Under the pieces are notes generated by a model. The model was not told where the DNA came from. It was given only the letters and a program-made list of their open reading frames with translations, and ran no database searches. A DNA stretch of 64,000 nucleotides from positions 62,001 to 126,000 of the forward strand of contig NZ_JAQMUE010000075.1 in NCBI RefSeq assembly GCF_028330985.1, given 5' to 3'. Positions 61,001 to 64,000 of this stretch are shown one piece after another (position 1 is the stretch's first letter; every line of letters begins with the position of its first letter). The DNA comes from Roseofilum reptotaenium CS-1145. Its GTDB lineage: Bacteria; Cyanobacteriota; Cyanobacteriia; Cyanobacteriales; Desertifilaceae. A program made the position numbers and the translations under genes.

Positions 61001-61792
61001 ATGAAAACGATCCTCATTATTGAAGATGAACGTCAAACTCGCAATATTTTTTTGAGATCCCTAGAGTTTGAAGGCTTTTGTGCCTATGGAGCCAGTAAGG
61101 GTTCTGAAGGGGTGCAATTGGCTCGCCATCATCGACCGCACTTAGTCGTGTGTGACATTATGATGCCAGATATGGACGGCTATACGGTTCTGTCGCAACT
61201 TCGTAGTTCTCCAGAAACCGCAGGAATTCCCCTAATCTTTTTAACGGCTAAAGTTACCATGGCTGATTTACGTCAAGGGATGGAATTAGGTGCTGATGAT
61301 TATTTGACCAAACCCTGTACCGTAGAGCAATTTTTGTCCGCGATCGCCACTCGCCTGAAACGCCAAGATGATCTGCTAAAATTATATGGGCGATCGCCTC
61401 AGCAATACCCAGACCCTAAAGGCTCCCCATCTAGTTCTGCTTCTAGCATTTTTCCCCATTGTCCTAAATTAGTTCAGGTCTTCCGCTTTATTGAAACTTC
61501 CTATCACAAACCCATCAATCTCAATGACGTTGCCCAAGCGGCGGGCTATTCACCAGCCTATTTAACCCACCTGGTTCAAAAACAGACTGGACACACCGTC
61601 AAACAATGGATTATTAAGCAACGCATGGCAAAAGCTTGTCAGCTTTTACAAACCACCCAAGAAACCATACGACAAGTCGCTGAACGCTCCGGCTATCCCG
61701 ATGCTGGATACTTTACCCGCCAATTTCGGCAGATTCATGGCATTTCCCCCCTATCCTGGAGACAGCAATTTCTCTCACCATCGCCTGAATAA
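61001..61792 (+). CDS. Response regulator with AraC-type DNA-binding domain
   Basis: A 263-aa protein. The receiver (1-122) has I-I-E-D-E, the phosphoacceptor Asp in V-V-C-D-I-M-M-P-D-M-D-G and the Lys in T-K-P-C. A Ser/Pro linker (about 128-155) leads to an AraC/XylS double HTH (160-258), with I-N-L-N-D-V-A-Q-A-A-G-Y-S-P-A-Y-L-T and I-R-Q-V-A-E-R-S-G-Y-P-D-A-G-Y-F-T-R-Q-F-R. GGGAG sits 7 nt before the ATG. Together with the divergent kinase it forms a two-component pair, and the transporter genes right after it are an obvious candidate target. Confidence 0.93.
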   Translation: MKTILIIEDERQTRNIFLRSLEFEGFCAYGASKGSEGVQLARHHRPHLVVCDIMMPDMDGYTVLSQLRSSPETAGIPLIFLTAKVTMADLRQGMELGADDYLTKPCTVEQFLSAIATRLKRQDDLLKLYGRSPQQYPDPKGSPSSSASSIFPHCPKLVQVFRFIETSYHKPINLNDVAQAAGYSPAYLTHLVQKQTGHTVKQWIIKQRMAKACQLLQTTQETIRQVAERSGYPDAGYFTRQFRQIHGISPLSWRQQFLSPSPE

Positions 61793-62021
61793 CAATCATA
61801 TCTAAAAAGAACGATCTGTATCTCAATTAACATAATCAAGATTGATTTCCCTTCCTAGAGAAACTCCTAAAAAAACTCCCAATTTTCCCCAAATAAAGTC
61901 CAATGCATTTCTAGAGTTGACCTGATACATTACTGAATAATATTCACTCCGAATCTGGATGTAACAGCCAATTGTTATTGGTCAGGTTTCGTATTTGTTT
62001 GCTTGAGATGGACATGGATCT

Positions 62022-63659
62022 ATGGCTTTAATTTCGGCACAGGAGACATTTAAAAATTGGCAATCTGCCCAAACAAGTAACAGAACATGGTCTAATTTAC
62101 AGCCATTGTGTCAAGTCTGTGGACGACAACACTCGAGCTTTGACCATTGGGACTTTATGCAGACCTTGCCTCAAGATCCCGTTGAATTGGTCGATGACCT
62201 GGTAAAAATGGGGATCTATAAAGAAAATCAACTGCGGGCAGCCAACACGGTTAATGCCTATGAACTCCGCAAGACCTTATTTTTGAAACGAGTAGGTCGG
62301 GGCGACCCCAAACGGGAAAAGCTCATTTTAGCCCTTTGTCAACAAGCTGGGGGCTTAGAAAATGCTTTTGCTGCTGCCTTTGGCCCCCAAGCTGGACAAT
62401 TCTTTGGGGATGCCATTCGCAATGGCAAATCCACCCGTCGAGAATTTCTACGCAATATGGCTGTCGGGGCAGCCCTCGTTAGTTTAGCCAGTTGTGCAGA
62501 TGGGGGTTCAGGAGAATCGGAAGCAGAAGGCGAACCCGTAGCTGCCGCAGACGTGGAAAAAACCGATCTGCAAATTGGGTTTATTCCCATCACCTGTGCC
62601 ACCCCCATTATTATGTCGGAACCCTTGGGCTTCTACAAAAAATATGGGTTTAACGCCAAGGTTGTCAAAATGCCCAGTTGGGGTGCCGTTCGGGATTCGG
62701 CGATCGCCGGAGAACTCGACGCTTACCACATGCTCGCCCCCATGCCCATCGCCATGACCCTCGGTTTGGGATCGGCTGCCTTCGGAGTCAAACTCGCCAG
62801 CATCGAAAACATCAATGGCCAAGCCATCACCGTTGCCGAACGGTACAAAGGGCAAGTCAACGGCCCGGCAGACTTCAAAGGCTTTACCATCGGCGTTCCC
62901 TTCCCTTATTCCATGCACAACCTGCTGCTGCGCTACTACTTAGCCACTGGTGGCATAGACCCCGATGTCGATGTGCAAATTCGTCCCGTTCCTCCTCCCG
63001 ATAGCATCGCCCAACTCGTCGCTGGGGACATTGATGCCTATCTGATGCCCGACCCATTCAATCAACGGGCAGTTTACGAAGAAGCAGGCTTTATCCACAT
63101 GCTCACCAAAGAGCTATGGCCGGGACACCCCTGTTGTGCCTTTGCCGCCAGCGACCAATGGATTGAAGCCTATCCCAAAACCTTCCGCGCCCTGAATAAA
63201 TCCATTATCGAAGCCGCCGGGTATGCGAGTAACCCTACCAACCGTCCAGAGATCGCTACCGCCATTTCAGAACGAGCCTTCCTCAACCAACCTGTAGAAG
63301 TGGTGGAAGCCGTCCTCACCGGTAACTTTGACGATGGCAATGGCAATACCTTAAATATCCCCGATCGCATCGACTTCGATCCCTATCCCTGGCAAAGTTT
63401 CGCCAACTGGATTTCCTCCCAACTGGTGCGCTGGGATCTGCAAGGAGACGGTTTAGCCCCCAAAGCCATTCCCGAAAAAGGCTACGACACGGTAGGTAAA
63501 GACATCTTCTTAACCGACCTTGCCCGCGAACTTGCCCAGGAACTCGGCCAATCTCCCCCGTCTGATATCTATCGCACAGAAACCTTGAAGTTTGATACCT
63601 TCGACCCCGCCGATCCAGCCACCTATGTGCAAGAACAGATTGATGAATATGGTGTTTAG
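62022..63659 (+). CDS. NrtA-like substrate-binding lipoprotein with extra N-terminal domain
   Basis: A 545-aa protein. Residues about 180-480 match the nitrate/bicarbonate/sulfonate-type binding protein of ABC importers (L-Q-I-G-F-I-P-I-T-C-A-T-P-I-I-M, then G-E-L-D-A-Y-H-M-L-A-P-M-P, then G-V-P-F-P-Y-S-M-H-N). The Tat signal and lipobox (T-R-R-E-F-L near 139, L-A-S-C near 157) lie deep inside, after 135 residues with C-Q-V-C, nearby His and a helical bundle. No ATG, GTG or TTG sits just before the Tat motif, so the extension appears real. Usual NrtA/CmpA proteins are about 445 aa. The ligand cannot be assigned. The permease starts 19 bases after the stop. Confidence 0.8.
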   Translation: MALISAQETFKNWQSAQTSNRTWSNLQPLCQVCGRQHSSFDHWDFMQTLPQDPVELVDDLVKMGIYKENQLRAANTVNAYELRKTLFLKRVGRGDPKREKLILALCQQAGGLENAFAAAFGPQAGQFFGDAIRNGKSTRREFLRNMAVGAALVSLASCADGGSGESEAEGEPVAAADVEKTDLQIGFIPITCATPIIMSEPLGFYKKYGFNAKVVKMPSWGAVRDSAIAGELDAYHMLAPMPIAMTLGLGSAAFGVKLASIENINGQAITVAERYKGQVNGPADFKGFTIGVPFPYSMHNLLLRYYLATGGIDPDVDVQIRPVPPPDSIAQLVAGDIDAYLMPDPFNQRAVYEEAGFIHMLTKELWPGHPCCAFAASDQWIEAYPKTFRALNKSIIEAAGYASNPTNRPEIATAISERAFLNQPVEVVEAVLTGNFDDGNGNTLNIPDRIDFDPYPWQSFANWISSQLVRWDLQGDGLAPKAIPEKGYDTVGKDIFLTDLARELAQELGQSPPSDIYRTETLKFDTFDPADPATYVQEQIDEYGV

Positions 63660-63677
63660 TAAAACAGTCGTTAACCG

Positions 63678-64000
63678 ATGACCCTCACTGAATCAACCCC
63701 AATCTCCATTAAACGGAAGCAACGACAAAACCCATTGTTGAACGAGAATGTTCAAGCGTTTGCCCTTTTTATTGGCTCCTTAGCGCTCTTTCTCCTCTTC
63801 TGGGAAGTCGGCGCTCGTGCAGAACTGTTTGCCAAAGGAGTGCCTACAGCCTCTAAAACCCTATCTGAATTGTGGTGGTGGATTACCCATCCGTTCTTTA
63901 ACAATGGCCCCAATGATTTGGGCATTGGTTGGAACCTGTTGATTAGTTTGCGCCGGGTTGCCATTGGTTATCTTTTGGCTTCCATCGTCGCTATTCCGTT
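63678..64000 (+). CDS. ABC-transporter permease, NrtB/SsuC type (3' end outside window)
   Basis: The first 107 residues are visible. After a polar basic N-terminus (I-K-R-K-Q-R-Q-N) come a membrane helix (A-L-F-I-G-S-L-A-L-F-L-L-F-W-E), then G-V-P-T-A-S-K-T-L, the P-F-F-N-N-G-P-N-D-L-G-I-G-W-N segment typical of NrtB-type permeases, and the start of the transmembrane core (S-L-R-R-V-A-I-G-Y-L). With the preceding binding protein it forms an import operon; an ATPase gene should follow outside the window. Confidence 0.88.
   Translation, partial: MTLTESTPISIKRKQRQNPLLNENVQAFALFIGSLALFLLFWEVGARAELFAKGVPTASKTLSELWWWITHPFFNNGPNDLGIGWNLLISLRRVAIGYLLASIVAIP

Noticed and set aside
62022-62430. Mis-called start of the NrtA-like protein
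   Set aside because: There is no ATG, GTG or TTG in frame just before the Tat motif, and the upstream residues look like real protein.

Overview
The window comes from a cyanobacterium. It carries photosystem I genes psaL and psaI, a type 2 isopentenyl-diphosphate isomerase, many GCGATCGC (HIP1) octamers, heptameric tandem repeats between genes, several Uma2-family genes and a PEP-CTERM-like surface protein. The mix of a GspE/PilB N-terminal-domain protein, TPR-glycosyltransferases and a HetZ-like regulator would suit a filamentous, non-heterocystous genus. That genus-level guess is weak.

Layout. Positions 1-4.7 kb look like the right end of an integrated mobile element beside tRNA-Gln(UUG). 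It holds the C-terminus of a tyrosine recombinase, an XRE repressor facing a palindromic operator/promoter, small unknown ORFs, and two or three ORFs that resemble the two ends of a plasmid/phage primase with the middle missing. A repeat-rich non-coding stretch follows, with GTCACCC iteron-like copies, a 14-bp hairpin and a 25-bp inverted copy of the tRNA. From 4.9 to 35.9 kb the content is mostly housekeeping: a response regulator, an RRM protein, a degenerate M48-like membrane protein, a beta-hydroxyacid dehydrogenase, psaL-psaI, fni, sppA, ftsX, a large RTX/Calx-beta/beta-helix protein, uvrA, a rhodanese, then a leftward cluster (sigma-like factor, small membrane protein, GNAT enzyme, HTH protein, GspE-N protein), a decayed IS200/IS605-type element and a large TPR-glycosyltransferase fusion.

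From 35.9 to 41.0 kb lies the most unusual stretch: an AT-rich duplicated module. It has two paralogous two-domain proteins of unknown family (A1, A2), each followed by a secreted protein (B1 short, B2 long with a PEP-CTERM-like tail). The module is bracketed by about 88-bp related repeats containing palindromes. Both A genes have lost the start of their first domain. From 41.1 to 54 kb are an O-antigen-ligase-like protein, smc, pgk, a universal stress protein, the ribosome-assembly GTPase ylqF, a diguanylate cyclase and sdhA. From 53.8 kb to the end are a tightly spaced two-gene module of unknown function, a Uma2 protein, a glycan-linked group (GT2, GT-C-like membrane protein, methyltransferase), and a histidine kinase / AraC-type response regulator pair next to an NrtA-like Tat lipoprotein with a long extra N-terminal domain and its permease (cut by the window edge).

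Two genes are broken at long C homopolymers (C8 and C10). These could be slippage-prone contingency tracts or assembly errors; sequence alone cannot decide.
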